Shown here: positions 32,673 to 41,876 of the stretch, in pieces | How the letters are laid out: each line of letters begins with the position of its first letter | How positions within the stretch are numbered: position 1 is the stretch's first letter | Source: JBFFXF01 sp041569895 | GTDB lineage: Bacteria; Planctomycetota; UBA8108; JACQVS01 | Direction: 5' to 3' | NCBI GenBank assembly: GCA_041569895.1 | Contig: JBFFXF010000005.1 | Location: 1-58,827, forward strand | DNA: 58,827 bases | Notes under the pieces: model-generated | Database searches by the model: none | What the model saw: only the letters and a program-made list of their open reading frames with translations | What the model was told of the DNA's origin: nothing | Translations under genes and position numbers: made by a program

Positions 32673-33998
32673 TCAGGAACGGAGGAGCGGCTGGCCGCCG
32701 GGCGCGGACCCCGTCGCCGACGTCTCCAGCGGCACGGAGTCCGGCAGATCGCAGAACGCCTTCATGTCGTCGAAGATGTCCATGACGCCGTCCTTGAAGA
32801 CATCGCCGATCAGTATGTCGGTGAGCCGCTCGCGGTGCTCGGGGTGCTCGCGAATGAAGTTGGCGAAGCTGAAACCGGGCGTGTAGAACGCGAAGACGAG
32901 CTTGCGGATCGCCTCCATGCCGCTCATCAGCACCGTCCCGAAGCCGTCGAGCCGCGCAGCGGAGCAGTCGTCGTGTCGAAGCGCCTCGTTGATGCGCTCC
33001 GCGGCCAGCTCGCCCGACTTGAGCGCGAGGAAGACGCCGGACGAATAGATCGGATCGAGGAAGCCGAAGGCGTCGCCGACCAGCACCCACCCGTCGCCCG
33101 CGCAGCGGCTCGCGCGGTACGAGAAATCGCTGAGGACGCGCGCCGGCATCAGCTTGCGCGCTTTCCGCAGCCGATTGGTCATCCAGGCGCACTCCGAGAT
33201 CTCTCGCTCGAGGACCTCCTCCGGCGTCGCGTCGCCCGCGAAGAGCGTCTTCGGATCGGAGACGACGCCGACGCTGACGCGATTCTCCGACAGCGGGATG
33301 TACCAGAACCAGCCGCGGTTCTCCGCGGTGTGGATGATGATCGTCGCGCCGCCGTCGATCCCCTCGTCGCGAAGACCGTTTTCGTAGTGCGTGAATACGG
33401 AGGCCTTGACGAGCCGCGGCTCCTTGCGGCGGATCCCGAGCCGCCGCGCGATCAGCGAGCTCTGGCCGCTGGCGTCGACGACGACGCGTGATCGGATGGT
33501 GTGCCCGCCGTCGCTCTCGGGGCCGTCGTCGTCGACCCTGACGCCGACCGCGCCCTTGCCCTCGAAGATGACCTCACGCACTCCCGTGCCCGTGAACGCG
33601 TGCGCGCCCTTCTCGACCGCGTTGTCCAGCAGGGCGCTGTCGAACCACGCGCGATCGACCTGCCAGGTGTAGGAGCTCTCGTGGTCGTTGCGCTCGAAGA
33701 AGTAGAACGGCCTCGATTCCTTGCCGGACGCGGAGACGAACTGCACGCTCCCCTTGACCGGCGACGCGCTCTCGCGCAGTCGCTCCAGGAAGCCGAGCTT
33801 CTGGAACGTCCCGTAGGTCTCGGGCATCAGGGATTCGCCGATGTGGAAGCGCGGGAACTGCTCGCGCTCGAAGATCGCCACGGAGTGGCCCTCGAGGGCG
33901 ACGAGCGTCGCCACGGTCGCGCCGGCGGGACCGCCGCCGATGACGACGCCATCCACCTCGTCGGGTATCTGGTCAATCGCTTCTCGGTGCATCGTCAT
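32673..33998 (-). CDS. FAD-dependent oxidoreductase, halogenase/geranylgeranyl-reductase-like
   Basis: 441 residues. VVIGGGPAGATVA (about 18-30) binds the FAD ADP moiety; GDAFGFLDPIYSSGVFLAL is the second FAD motif. GWFWYIPL matches the WxWxIP motif seen in flavin-dependent halogenases, and FPRFHIGESLMPETY is shared with that group. A halogenase, hydroxylase or lipid reductase role cannot be separated by eye. ATG at 33996-33998; an ATG two codons later is equally likely. A hairpin (34006-34022) sits just upstream of the start. Member of the seven-gene run. Confidence 0.82.
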   Translation of the reverse strand: MTMHREAIDQIPDEVDGVVIGGGPAGATVATLVALEGHSVAIFEREQFPRFHIGESLMPETYGTFQKLGFLERLRESASPVKGSVQFVSASGKESRPFYFFERNDHESSYTWQVDRAWFDSALLDNAVEKGAHAFTGTGVREVIFEGKGAVGVRVDDDGPESDGGHTIRSRVVVDASGQSSLIARRLGIRRKEPRLVKASVFTHYENGLRDEGIDGGATIIIHTAENRGWFWYIPLSENRVSVGVVSDPKTLFAGDATPEEVLEREISECAWMTNRLRKARKLMPARVLSDFSYRASRCAGDGWVLVGDAFGFLDPIYSSGVFLALKSGELAAERINEALRHDDCSAARLDGFGTVLMSGMEAIRKLVFAFYTPGFSFANFIREHPEHRERLTDILIGDVFKDGVMDIFDDMKAFCDLPDSVPLETSATGSAPGGQPLLRS

Positions 33999-34005
33999 CG
34001 TTCCG

Positions 34006-34022
34006 GTTCCCGTCTCGGGAAC
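34006..34022. other. Hairpin upstream of the flavin oxidoreductase start
   Basis: GTTCCCG/CGGGAAC perfect 7-bp arms with a 3-nt loop, 8 bp before the start codon in the transcript. It could limit ribosome access or be a leftover of a CGGGAA-type hexamer unit. Confidence 0.5.
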
Positions 34023-34071
34023 GGGCGGGCCAGCGGGTATGGAGGAGGGCCCGTCATGGAGTTTTCATCAA

Positions 34072-35424
34072 TCACGTATACCGCGCCCCCCGGTGCTCCT
34101 CGTGGAAGAACGGCGGCAGCAGCGTGTCGACACGCAGCAGCCCGTCTCGCGACAGCGTGATCTCGTCGCCGGACCAGTCGAGCCAGCCCGAGGCGCGGTG
34201 CGCCTCGAACGCGTCACGGAACTCCTCGAGGATCTCGCGGCCGTACTTCTCGCGGAACCAGCCGGCGTCGAGCCGGCCGAGCTTCATCTGCAGGATGAGC
34301 TCGCGGATCATCTGCTCGCGCTCGTCGATCGGCAGCGCCCGCTGCAGCGGCAGGCGTCCTTCCTCGATCGCCTCGATGTACTCCTCGAACCGGTCGAGGT
34401 TCTGGAAATGCACGCCGCCGACGTGCGAGAACGACGCCACGCCCGCCCCGACGAGGTCAGCGCCCCGCCAGAGGTGGTCGCGGTAGGCGAAGTGGCATGC
34501 CTCCGCGTCGCGCACGAGCGTGTACCCGCTCGAGACGGAGTACCCGGCGCGCTCGATCTCGTCGAACGCCCGCCGCACCCATTCGCGCTTCTTCGTCCAG
34601 CCGGCGACCTGCGTCGGCTTGCCGTCGACGAGGATCTCGCGCGAGTACACGGTGTTGAACGGCAGCTCCATCTGGTAGATCGTGACGCTGTCCGGCTGCA
34701 GCCGGATGGTCTCGCGGATGCAGCGGTCCCAGTTCTCGTCGGTCTCGCCGACCATGCCGGCGATCAGGTCGACATTGACGGCGTCGAAACCCTCGTCGCG
34801 GATCCAGTCGTACGAGCGGTAGATCTCCGCCGAGAGGTGGGCGCGTCCGTTCTCGCTGAGGATCGTGTCGTCGAAGTTCTCGACGCCGAGGCTGACGCGC
34901 GTCACGCCGATCTCCTTCAGCGCGCCGACCTTCTTGCGGCTGAGCGTACCGGGCTCGCACTCGAAGGTGACCTCCTCGGCGCCGTCCCACGCGACGGACT
35001 CGCGCAGCCGGTCGACCAGCAGCTGCAGCTGGGCGGAGCCGAGGAACGACGGCGTGCCGCCCCCGAAGTAGACGAAACGCAGCGGGCGCCCCTCGAACAC
35101 CTGGCGCTTGCGGTAGAGGGCGACCTCGGCCGCGAGCGCGTCGACGTAGCGCTCGACCTCGCGGCTGTTCTTGTCGGTGTAGACGCGGAAGTAGCAGAAC
35201 TTGCAGCGTTTCCTGCAGAACGGGATGTGCAGGTAGAGGCCGAGCGGCACCGAGGGATCCGGGCGCCGATCGAGCGCCTTCTCCGCCGCGCCGACGTACT
35301 CCGGCTTCCAGAAGGAGTAGGGCGGATAGTTGGAGACGAAGTAGCTGCCGACGCCGGTATCGCCCTCGGAGGCGACGCCGGTGGTGTTGATGTCGGGCGA
35401 AATCTTCGGGTCCGGCGTGGTCAT
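34072..35424 (-). CDS. HemN/HemW-like radical SAM protein
   Basis: 450 residues. YLHIPFCRKRCKFCYF (CxxxCxxC at about residues 71-78) is the radical SAM cluster site of the HemN/HemW family, followed by FVYFGGGTPSFL and the GV..GVE..DD segment. The C-terminal HemN domain is present (GGVHFQNLDRFEEYIEAIEEGRLP). Members act in haem synthesis, haem delivery or anaerobic methylation/cyclopropanation; the substrate here is unknown and the surroundings suggest secondary metabolism rather than haem. ATG at 35422-35424. Sits between a PQQ-propeller gene and the flavin oxidoreductase. Confidence 0.87.
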   Translation of the reverse strand: MTTPDPKISPDINTTGVASEGDTGVGSYFVSNYPPYSFWKPEYVGAAEKALDRRPDPSVPLGLYLHIPFCRKRCKFCYFRVYTDKNSREVERYVDALAAEVALYRKRQVFEGRPLRFVYFGGGTPSFLGSAQLQLLVDRLRESVAWDGAEEVTFECEPGTLSRKKVGALKEIGVTRVSLGVENFDDTILSENGRAHLSAEIYRSYDWIRDEGFDAVNVDLIAGMVGETDENWDRCIRETIRLQPDSVTIYQMELPFNTVYSREILVDGKPTQVAGWTKKREWVRRAFDEIERAGYSVSSGYTLVRDAEACHFAYRDHLWRGADLVGAGVASFSHVGGVHFQNLDRFEEYIEAIEEGRLPLQRALPIDEREQMIRELILQMKLGRLDAGWFREKYGREILEEFRDAFEAHRASGWLDWSGDEITLSRDGLLRVDTLLPPFFHEEHRGARYT

Positions 35425-35455
35425 CGGGGTGCGCTCGCGAGCTGCCGCGACGGAA

Positions 35456-36685
35456 TCACCGTTTCGGCTCCTTCTGGAGTATTCCCGGATTTCCAGTGGC
35501 CGCAACCTGAAAACAGTGCACGACGCCGTCGCCGTCGGCGATCACGAGACGCCCGCCGCCGATCGACGGCGAGCCGATCACCGGCGCGCCGAGCGGGAAG
35601 CTCCAGACTCCCTCCCCGCCCCTCCCGCCCTCTTCCAGGTCGAGGCGATAGAGGTTGCCATCCCCGCCGCCGATGAAGACCGACTTCCCCGCGATCACTG
35701 GCGAGGAGTCGAAGCGGGCTCGCGACCGAAAGCGCCACAGCTCCTTGCCGGTGTCGGCATCGAGGCAGTAGACCGTCTTGTCGCGACCGGCGGCGACGAC
35801 ACGGCCCTCGGTCACGGCGCAGGTCGCGTAGTAGGGGAACTGGCGATCGGGATTCTCGAACGTCCAGATCTTGCGGCCGCGCCGCCAGTCGATGCCGAGC
35901 ACCTGGCACGAGAAGGTGCCGACGAAGACCCGGTCCCCGCGGGCGGCCGGCGACGCCGCCGTGTATCCGCCCATCTCGAGCGACGACTCCTCCTTGCCGG
36001 TGGCGACGTCGATCACGCGGAAGGTCTCGTCGCAGCCGGAGATGAACGTCTTGCCGTCGATCACGGCCGGCGTCGAGTGCAACTGACCCTCGGTGAGGAA
36101 GGTCCAGAGACGCTTGCCGGTCCTGGCGTCGAGGCAATGGAGCTGGTCGTCGTAGGCGCCGAAGAGGACGCGCGTCCCGTCGGTGTTCGCCGAGGAGTGA
36201 ATCTCGGTTTGCGCGTCGTACTTCCAGAGCTCCGTGCCGTCCTTCCTGGACAGCGCGCGAAAGACGCCGAGCCCGTCGCCGAGGAGCACGGCGTCGCCCA
36301 GAACGAGCGGCGTCGCCGTGATGCCGGCGCCGAGCTTCATCGTCCACCGCGGCTTGCCGTCGTCGAGGCCGATGGCGTGCAACACGCCGTCCATCGACCC
36401 GATGAACACGACGCCGTCGACGATCGCCGCCGACGACTCGATGGCGTCGCCGGCGCGGTAGGTCCAGACGCGCAGCGGCTTGTCGAGCGCTCGCGTCAGC
36501 GTCACCCGCCCGGCGAGCGTCGGATCGCCGCGGAACATCGGCCAGTCGCCGAGCGCCGTGTCCGCGGCCGGCGTCGCCGTCGCGGGAGTCTCCGGCGTCC
36601 CCTCCCGAGCGGCGTTCTTCTCGAAGAGGGCCAGGCCGCCGAGGCCGGCGGCGACCAGCACGACCAGGAGGATCAGAGCGCGCAT
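35456..36685 (-). CDS. Membrane-anchored PQQ-type beta-propeller protein (third of three)
   Basis: 409 residues. One N-terminal hydrophobic helix (about 2-22) without lipobox anchors it. Repeated blades follow, each with the pattern VVDGVVFIGSxDGxLHALDxxTGKxxW, for example near residues 90, 170, 210, 290 and 330. These PQQ-like repeats form an eight-bladed propeller; the catalytic Cys pair of true quinoprotein dehydrogenases is not visible, so it is probably a BamB-like binding or scaffold protein. Start ATG (36683-36685) with GAGGAG nine bases before it, overlapping the dehydrogenase stop by 13 bp. Confidence 0.88.
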   Translation of the reverse strand: MRALILLVVLVAAGLGGLALFEKNAAREGTPETPATATPAADTALGDWPMFRGDPTLAGRVTLTRALDKPLRVWTYRAGDAIESSAAIVDGVVFIGSMDGVLHAIGLDDGKPRWTMKLGAGITATPLVLGDAVLLGDGLGVFRALSRKDGTELWKYDAQTEIHSSANTDGTRVLFGAYDDQLHCLDARTGKRLWTFLTEGQLHSTPAVIDGKTFISGCDETFRVIDVATGKEESSLEMGGYTAASPAARGDRVFVGTFSCQVLGIDWRRGRKIWTFENPDRQFPYYATCAVTEGRVVAAGRDKTVYCLDADTGKELWRFRSRARFDSSPVIAGKSVFIGGGDGNLYRLDLEEGGRGGEGVWSFPLGAPVIGSPSIGGGRLVIADGDGVVHCFQVAATGNPGILQKEPKR

Positions 36686-37851
36686 CGGTACAGCTCCTCG
36701 AGATCCGTCGCGCCGACCTGACGCGGGTTGAACTGCGCTGTCCATTGAGAGGCGGCCTCCCTGGCCAGCTCCGGAATCCGGTCCTCGACGACGCCGCAAT
36801 CGCGCAGGCGCACCGGAAGGCGGGCCCGCTCGCGCAAGTGCTCGAGCGTCCGCGCGACGATCTCGGCGTAGGGGCTTCCCTCGCCGGGCGCCGCAGGCGC
36901 CGGAGGCGCGAGCACGGCGAGCTCGCGATAGTCCGCGTCGCTCACGCCTCCATTGTAACGGACGACGTGCGGCAACATCAGCCCGATCGCCGCGCCGTGA
37001 ACGACCCCGTGGCGCGCGGTCAGCGGATTGGCGAGCGCGTGCGTCGCGCCGAGCATCGAGTTCTCGATCGCCATCCCGGCGAGCGACGCCCCGAGGAGCA
37101 TGCCCGCACGCGCCTCGTCGCCGCCGCGGCCGTCGAGGACGTCGCCGAAGAAACCGGAAAGCAGCTTCCACGCCTCGCGCGAGAAGGCGCGCGAGATCGG
37201 GTTGCGGCGGGTCGTGACGAAGCTCTCGACGGCGTGCGAGAGCGCGTCCATTCCGGTGGCCGCGAGCACCTCGAACGGCATCGACGCGGTGACTCCCGGA
37301 TCGAGGATCACCGCGCGGAACGCCGCCTTCTTGTCGCCGCACGCCATCTTGACGCGCGTCGCGGGATCGGAGATGAGCGCGAACGACTGCGTCTCGCTGC
37401 CGGTCCCCGCCGTCGTCGGGATGCCGATCGACGGGAGCATCGGCTTCGTCGCCTTGCCGACGCCCCAGTAGTCGCGCATCTCGCCGCCGTTCGTGAAGAC
37501 GAAGTTGACGCCCTTGGCGCAATCCATCGAGCTGCCGCCGCCGAGACCGACGATCGAGTCGATGCGATGCTCGCGAGCGGCCTCGAGAGCGCGCGCGACG
37601 TGCACCGTCGTCGGGTTCTCCTCGACGCCGTCGAACACGAAGGTGTCGATCCCGGCGCGCTCGAGCGAGCGAACGGCGACGTCGACGTGCCCCGCCCGCA
37701 CGATCCCCGAATCGGTGACCACCAGCGTGCGCCGGAATCCGAGCGCGAGGGCGACCTCTCCCGCCTCCTGGATGCGCCCGGGACCGAAGAGGAGCCGGTC
37801 GATCGGGTGAAAGTCCAGCGCCGGCAGCTGGTTCTCGCCGTTTCCGGTCAC
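36673..37851 (-). CDS. Iron-containing alcohol dehydrogenase
   Basis: 392 residues, group III alcohol dehydrogenase. GLGGGSSMDCAKG (about 98-110) binds NAD(P); TTAGTGSE follows. The divalent-metal site is supplied by the Asp of ILDP(...)ATGMDALSHAVE, His in DALSHAVE, and His residues in HALANPLTARHGVVHGAA. It oxidises a primary alcohol or reduces an aldehyde; substrate unknown. GTG start (37849-37851) overlaps the previous PQQ gene stop as GTGA. Being embedded among PQQ propellers suggests an alcohol-linked pathway, which is inference. Confidence 0.93.
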   Translation of the reverse strand: MTGNGENQLPALDFHPIDRLLFGPGRIQEAGEVALALGFRRTLVVTDSGIVRAGHVDVAVRSLERAGIDTFVFDGVEENPTTVHVARALEAAREHRIDSIVGLGGGSSMDCAKGVNFVFTNGGEMRDYWGVGKATKPMLPSIGIPTTAGTGSETQSFALISDPATRVKMACGDKKAAFRAVILDPGVTASMPFEVLAATGMDALSHAVESFVTTRRNPISRAFSREAWKLLSGFFGDVLDGRGGDEARAGMLLGASLAGMAIENSMLGATHALANPLTARHGVVHGAAIGLMLPHVVRYNGGVSDADYRELAVLAPPAPAAPGEGSPYAEIVARTLEHLRERARLPVRLRDCGVVEDRIPELAREAASQWTAQFNPRQVGATDLEELYRCAL

Positions 37852-39401
37852 TTGCCCGTCTGCTGGATGGCGAACAGCGTCGTCCGGTTGACGATGTAGA
37901 GCACTCCGTTGGCGGCGACCGGCGTCGTCAGGACGGCGTTCTTCATGTTGATGCCGTCCTCGCTGTTGACCAGCCGCTTCAGCGTCTTGCCGGTCTGGAG
38001 CACCATGATGTCCCCGTCCTCGTCTCCGAGGTACAGCTTGCCATCGATCACCGTCGGCGAGCCCCACACCGCGGCGAGCATGTCGAAGACCCAGTAGGGC
38101 TTGCCCGTCTTCAGGTCGAGGCAGTGCAGGAAGCCGGCGAGGTCCGCGGCGTAGAGGAGGCCGTCGTGGGCGGCCACGGTCGACATGGTGCGCTTGAAGT
38201 CCTTGTCGCCGTAGTGCCAGTCGGCGCCGCCCTCGGTGATGTCGCCGGCCTTCCCGACCGGGTTGATGCGGTAGAGGTGCCCGTCGCCGACGCCGTGCTC
38301 GGGATCCTGGCCGACCGCGATGTAGACGCGGTCCTCGTGAATCACGGGCGTCGCGATCAGGTTGTTCCTGGTGCCGTTCCCGTAGAGCTCCCACTTGGAG
38401 TCCTTCGGGTTGCAGTCGAACTTCCAGATGAGCTTGCCGCTCTTCGGCTCGAACGAGTAGAGCCAGCCGTCCCCTCCGGGGAAGATCACCTGCTCGACGC
38501 CGCCGATGACGCCGTAGGCCGGTGAGGACCACTGGCCGTGCAGGATGTTTCGACCGGGGCTGTCGTCTTCCCAGACGACGCGGCCGGTGTTCTTGTCGAC
38601 GGCGATGAAGCTCGGCGCCAGCGGCGAGGGCAGGTCGATGTGGCCCTCGTCGACACCGTTCGACGTCACCACGAAGACGAGATCTCCGGCGATGACGGGC
38701 GACGAGGTCGCGAGGTTGTGCGGGAAGACCGTGAGCTCCTCCATCATGTCGAGCACCCAGATGAAGTCGCCGTCGATCTTCGACGTGTACTTCTCGTCGG
38801 TGTACGGCCCGTCGTTCTCACCGTCGGTGAAGCCCTCGACGTCGGCGCAGACGAGCTCGCACCGGTTCGAGACGTACCAGAGCCTGTTCCCCTCGACCAC
38901 GGGCGCCGAGCAGATTCCCTGGTAGGGCCAGTCGTTGACACGCCCGGCCGGCAGCTTGTCGTGCACGGCCTGCCACAGGAACTCGCCGTCCGACTCGCGG
39001 AAGCACATGATGATGCCCTTGTCGCCCTTGATCTCGGGATTGCGCTGCCGCTCGTTGTTGGTCCCGACGAAGATCCTGCCGTCGACGATCACCGGGTTGC
39101 CGTACGACTGCGATCCGAGCCCCGCGGTCCACTTGATGTTCTTGCCGCTTGCCGGGTCCCACTCGTGCGGGATGTTCTTCTCGACCGTGTTGACCATGTT
39201 GCGCAGCGGCGTGCCGCCCCACATCGGCCAGTCGGCGCCGGCGCTCGGCGCCGGGGTCGCGGTGGAGCCGCCCCCGGTCGACGTGGAGGAGGACGTACTG
39301 CTGCCGCCGACGTTGATCGAGGGACTCGTGTCGCAGCCGACCGAAGTCGCCAGAATGATTCCCAGCACCACAACTCCCCAGCCTGCTGCCGTTCGCGCCA
39401 T
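37848..39401 (-). CDS. PQQ-type beta-propeller lipoprotein (second of three)
   Basis: 517 residues. The signal peptide ends in a lipobox-like TSVGC (Cys about 23), followed by a Ser/Thr/Gly linker. Blades of the PQQ family follow, with WQAVHD, DWPMWGG (the opening motif typical of these proteins), GKLIWKF and GKPYWVFD. Expected in the periplasm on the outer face of a membrane. No catalytic disulfide pattern visible. Strong ribosome site AAGGAG seven bases before ATG. 12 bp after the first PQQ gene. Confidence 0.88.
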   Translation of the reverse strand: MARTAAGWGVVVLGIILATSVGCDTSPSINVGGSSTSSSTSTGGGSTATPAPSAGADWPMWGGTPLRNMVNTVEKNIPHEWDPASGKNIKWTAGLGSQSYGNPVIVDGRIFVGTNNERQRNPEIKGDKGIIMCFRESDGEFLWQAVHDKLPAGRVNDWPYQGICSAPVVEGNRLWYVSNRCELVCADVEGFTDGENDGPYTDEKYTSKIDGDFIWVLDMMEELTVFPHNLATSSPVIAGDLVFVVTSNGVDEGHIDLPSPLAPSFIAVDKNTGRVVWEDDSPGRNILHGQWSSPAYGVIGGVEQVIFPGGDGWLYSFEPKSGKLIWKFDCNPKDSKWELYGNGTRNNLIATPVIHEDRVYIAVGQDPEHGVGDGHLYRINPVGKAGDITEGGADWHYGDKDFKRTMSTVAAHDGLLYAADLAGFLHCLDLKTGKPYWVFDMLAAVWGSPTVIDGKLYLGDEDGDIMVLQTGKTLKRLVNSEDGINMKNAVLTTPVAANGVLYIVNRTTLFAIQQTGK

Positions 39402-39413
39402 GTCGAGCTCCTT

Positions 39414-41699
39414 TCAGCGGACCGCGTCGTTTCGCGTCACGATGATGTTGTCGAAGTACACGTCGGTGCCCCGCGACCGCGCGGTGGTGCCCGCAGTGTA
39501 GGCGTAGATCCCCGGACTGCCGCGGTCGTGCGGAAACGGGTCCTCGATCTCGAGCGTCCACGCTTCCGGCTCCTTCTCGTCGCGCGGCCACACCCTGGCC
39601 CGGATCAGCGCGGCGTCGCCCTTCGGCTCGACGCGGAATTTCATCCGATACCACACGTCCTGCTTCCACTCGAACGGGACGTTCTTCTCGAGACGTTTCT
39701 CGGGCACCCAGGTCAACACGCGAAGCACCTGGTCGACCCCGATCAGGGCGAGGCGGTAGCGCTGGTTGATCAGGCCCATGTCGGGCAGCGTGCGGCGGCG
39801 GAAGACGCCGCGGACGTCCGCCTCGATGGTGTAATCGGAGAGGTCCGGCGGCCCGAAGAACGCCAGCGCCCTGGCGAAGCGCTGGCTGGTTCCGTGCTTG
39901 TTCAGGACGCGCTCGCCGTCGAGATCGACAGTCTCGAACTTGATCGGAGACATGCCGATCCACCCGCGCGGCAGCTGGCCGGCGGCGACGTCGTTGAAGT
40001 CGATGCGCATGGGCGGCGGCGGCGAGACCCGCACGCGAACGCTCGCCTCGAGGTCGCCGAGCTTCGCGTTCACCAGGCCCGCCTGGAACCCGGTGGCGAG
40101 CGGAATCGGCAGCGCCAGCTTGCCGTCCTCGCCGAGCGAACCCGCCAGACCGGCCAGGGACCACGTGACGTCTCGCGGGTCGGCGTCCCGGAGGTACTGA
40201 CCCCGATCGTTGTAGAGACGCGGGCGGAACGAGACGGCGCGACCCGGCTCGAGCTCGACGTCGGCCGGCGTGACGATGAGCGTGGCAGGCGCGTCGTCCC
40301 GCGACACCGCCGGCTCGGGCGGTTGCGGGGGCGGCGCCGGCGCCTTCCCCTTCCAGTCCCGCGAGCCGAGACAGATCAGCTCGTCACGCGTCGAGACGAA
40401 GACCCGCCCACCGCCGACGGCGCAGGAGCCGAAGATCTCGTTCTTGCGTCCGTCCGGAGCGCGGAAGCGCACCATGTCGATCGACTCGCACGCGGACGCG
40501 CCCGGACGCAGGATATGGAACGGACCGTTCACCTCGCCGACGTAGATCTTGCCGTCGGCCAGGACCGGCGAGGCCTTGCTCTCGGTGCCGAGGTTGTACT
40601 CCCAGAGCTCGTGACCGGTGTTGGCGTCGAAGGCGAACAGGTTCGCCGAGTTGTCGCAGACGTAGAGCCTGTCGCCGGCGATGGCCGGCGAGGCGTAGCC
40701 GGCGGTGATCTCGTCGGCGCGCCACTTCTCGTGCGTCTTCGTGACGTCCCCCTTTCCCGTCGCGTCGATGCAGACGACACGGCCGAGCGCCGTCGAGTCG
40801 ACGTTCTCCTCGCTGTGAGAGATATAGACGAGGTTGCCCTGGACGACGGGCGAGACGTTGATGCCGCGCTTCGACAGGTGGAAGCCCCAGATCTTCTCGC
40901 CGGTGCGCGCCTCGAGGCCGTAGACCCAGCCGTCGGCACAGCCCACGACCAGCTGCCGTACCCCGCCGATGACGGCGACGACGGGCGTCGAGTAGGTGGT
41001 GTCGAGCGGGGCGCCGCCGGGCGAGGACCACCAGAGCACCTCGCCGGTGAGCTTGTCGAACGCGACGAAGCGGTGCGCTCCCCTCCCCTGATCGCCCCAG
41101 CTGGCGTTGAGGAAACTGAGGACCATGCGGTCCTCGTCGATGATCGGCGTGTTGGTGCGTCCGCCGTAACCCGAGATGCTCCCGTACTCCTCCGTCAGCG
41201 ACCGCGACCAGATCACCGCGCCCTTGCGGTCGTAGCACTTCAGCAGCCCCTCGACGCCGTGAAAGTAGACGTTGCCGGTCTCGGGGTCGACCGTCGGGTT
41301 CGCCCAGCCGACGCGGGGCCCGGGAATTGTCGTGTGGAAGACGTTGATCCGGTCGACCCAGACGACCTTGCCCGTCGCCGCGTCGAAACAGATCACCTCC
41401 TCGCGCTGCGTGACGCCCTCCCCGCCCCGCGAGGAGATGTAGACGTGGCCGTCGTGGATCACGGGCGAGGACCGGCCGCCGCCGATCGGATAGCGCCAGA
41501 GGATGCTCTTCTCGATCGATTCCGGCAGCCGGGTCTCGAGCGAGACGCCGGTCGCCTGTGGTCCGCGCCAACTTGCCCACTGCGCGCTCGCCGGGCACGC
41601 CAGGACAAGGCAGACCGCCATAGCCGGAAAATGCATCGGAGGAAAAAGCATCGACGGGAGACGCATCCGCGGGAGAAGCAACGCTGGTCGTGTTTTCAT
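39414..41699 (-). CDS. Secreted PQQ-type propeller with C-terminal jelly-roll-like domain
   Basis: 761 residues. After the signal peptide (MRLPSMLFPP..ACPASAQ, about 12-42) the PQQ-like propeller covers about 45-430 (WASWRGP opening motif, GKVVWVDR, GEVLWWSS, GHELWEY). A Pro-rich linker leads to an Ig-like segment (about 460-545). The end (about 560-755) resembles the concanavalin-like domain found behind PQQ domains in Planctomycetota proteins. Export and polymer or sugar binding are inferred. ATG at 41697-41699 with GAGGT upstream. First gene of the seven-gene run; its promoter should lie in 41700-41876, where only weak boxes (TTGGTG-N17-TTAGAT) are seen. Confidence 0.85.
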   Translation of the reverse strand: MKTRPALLLPRMRLPSMLFPPMHFPAMAVCLVLACPASAQWASWRGPQATGVSLETRLPESIEKSILWRYPIGGGRSSPVIHDGHVYISSRGGEGVTQREEVICFDAATGKVVWVDRINVFHTTIPGPRVGWANPTVDPETGNVYFHGVEGLLKCYDRKGAVIWSRSLTEEYGSISGYGGRTNTPIIDEDRMVLSFLNASWGDQGRGAHRFVAFDKLTGEVLWWSSPGGAPLDTTYSTPVVAVIGGVRQLVVGCADGWVYGLEARTGEKIWGFHLSKRGINVSPVVQGNLVYISHSEENVDSTALGRVVCIDATGKGDVTKTHEKWRADEITAGYASPAIAGDRLYVCDNSANLFAFDANTGHELWEYNLGTESKASPVLADGKIYVGEVNGPFHILRPGASACESIDMVRFRAPDGRKNEIFGSCAVGGGRVFVSTRDELICLGSRDWKGKAPAPPPQPPEPAVSRDDAPATLIVTPADVELEPGRAVSFRPRLYNDRGQYLRDADPRDVTWSLAGLAGSLGEDGKLALPIPLATGFQAGLVNAKLGDLEASVRVRVSPPPPMRIDFNDVAAGQLPRGWIGMSPIKFETVDLDGERVLNKHGTSQRFARALAFFGPPDLSDYTIEADVRGVFRRRTLPDMGLINQRYRLALIGVDQVLRVLTWVPEKRLEKNVPFEWKQDVWYRMKFRVEPKGDAALIRARVWPRDEKEPEAWTLEIEDPFPHDRGSPGIYAYTAGTTARSRGTDVYFDNIIVTRNDAVR

Positions 41700-41876
41700 G
41701 GTGACCTCACATCCTCGGGGGCGCACGGAAGTCCGGCGGGACGCCCCGTCGGGCGCGTCCGGTCCGCGTTCCGTTCCCGCGTCGTCCACGCTGGGTGGTC
41801 TTCCCCGCCCGGCTTCCCGAATCGGGTCGGGCCATTTGAGGTAAAGACCGGAAAATCTAATCGGTTCCGCATCCGA

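Noticed and set aside
41700..41876. Promoter TTGGTG-N17-TTAGAT for the PQQ operon
   Set aside because: Both boxes match the consensus poorly; the real promoter could lie elsewhere in the gap.
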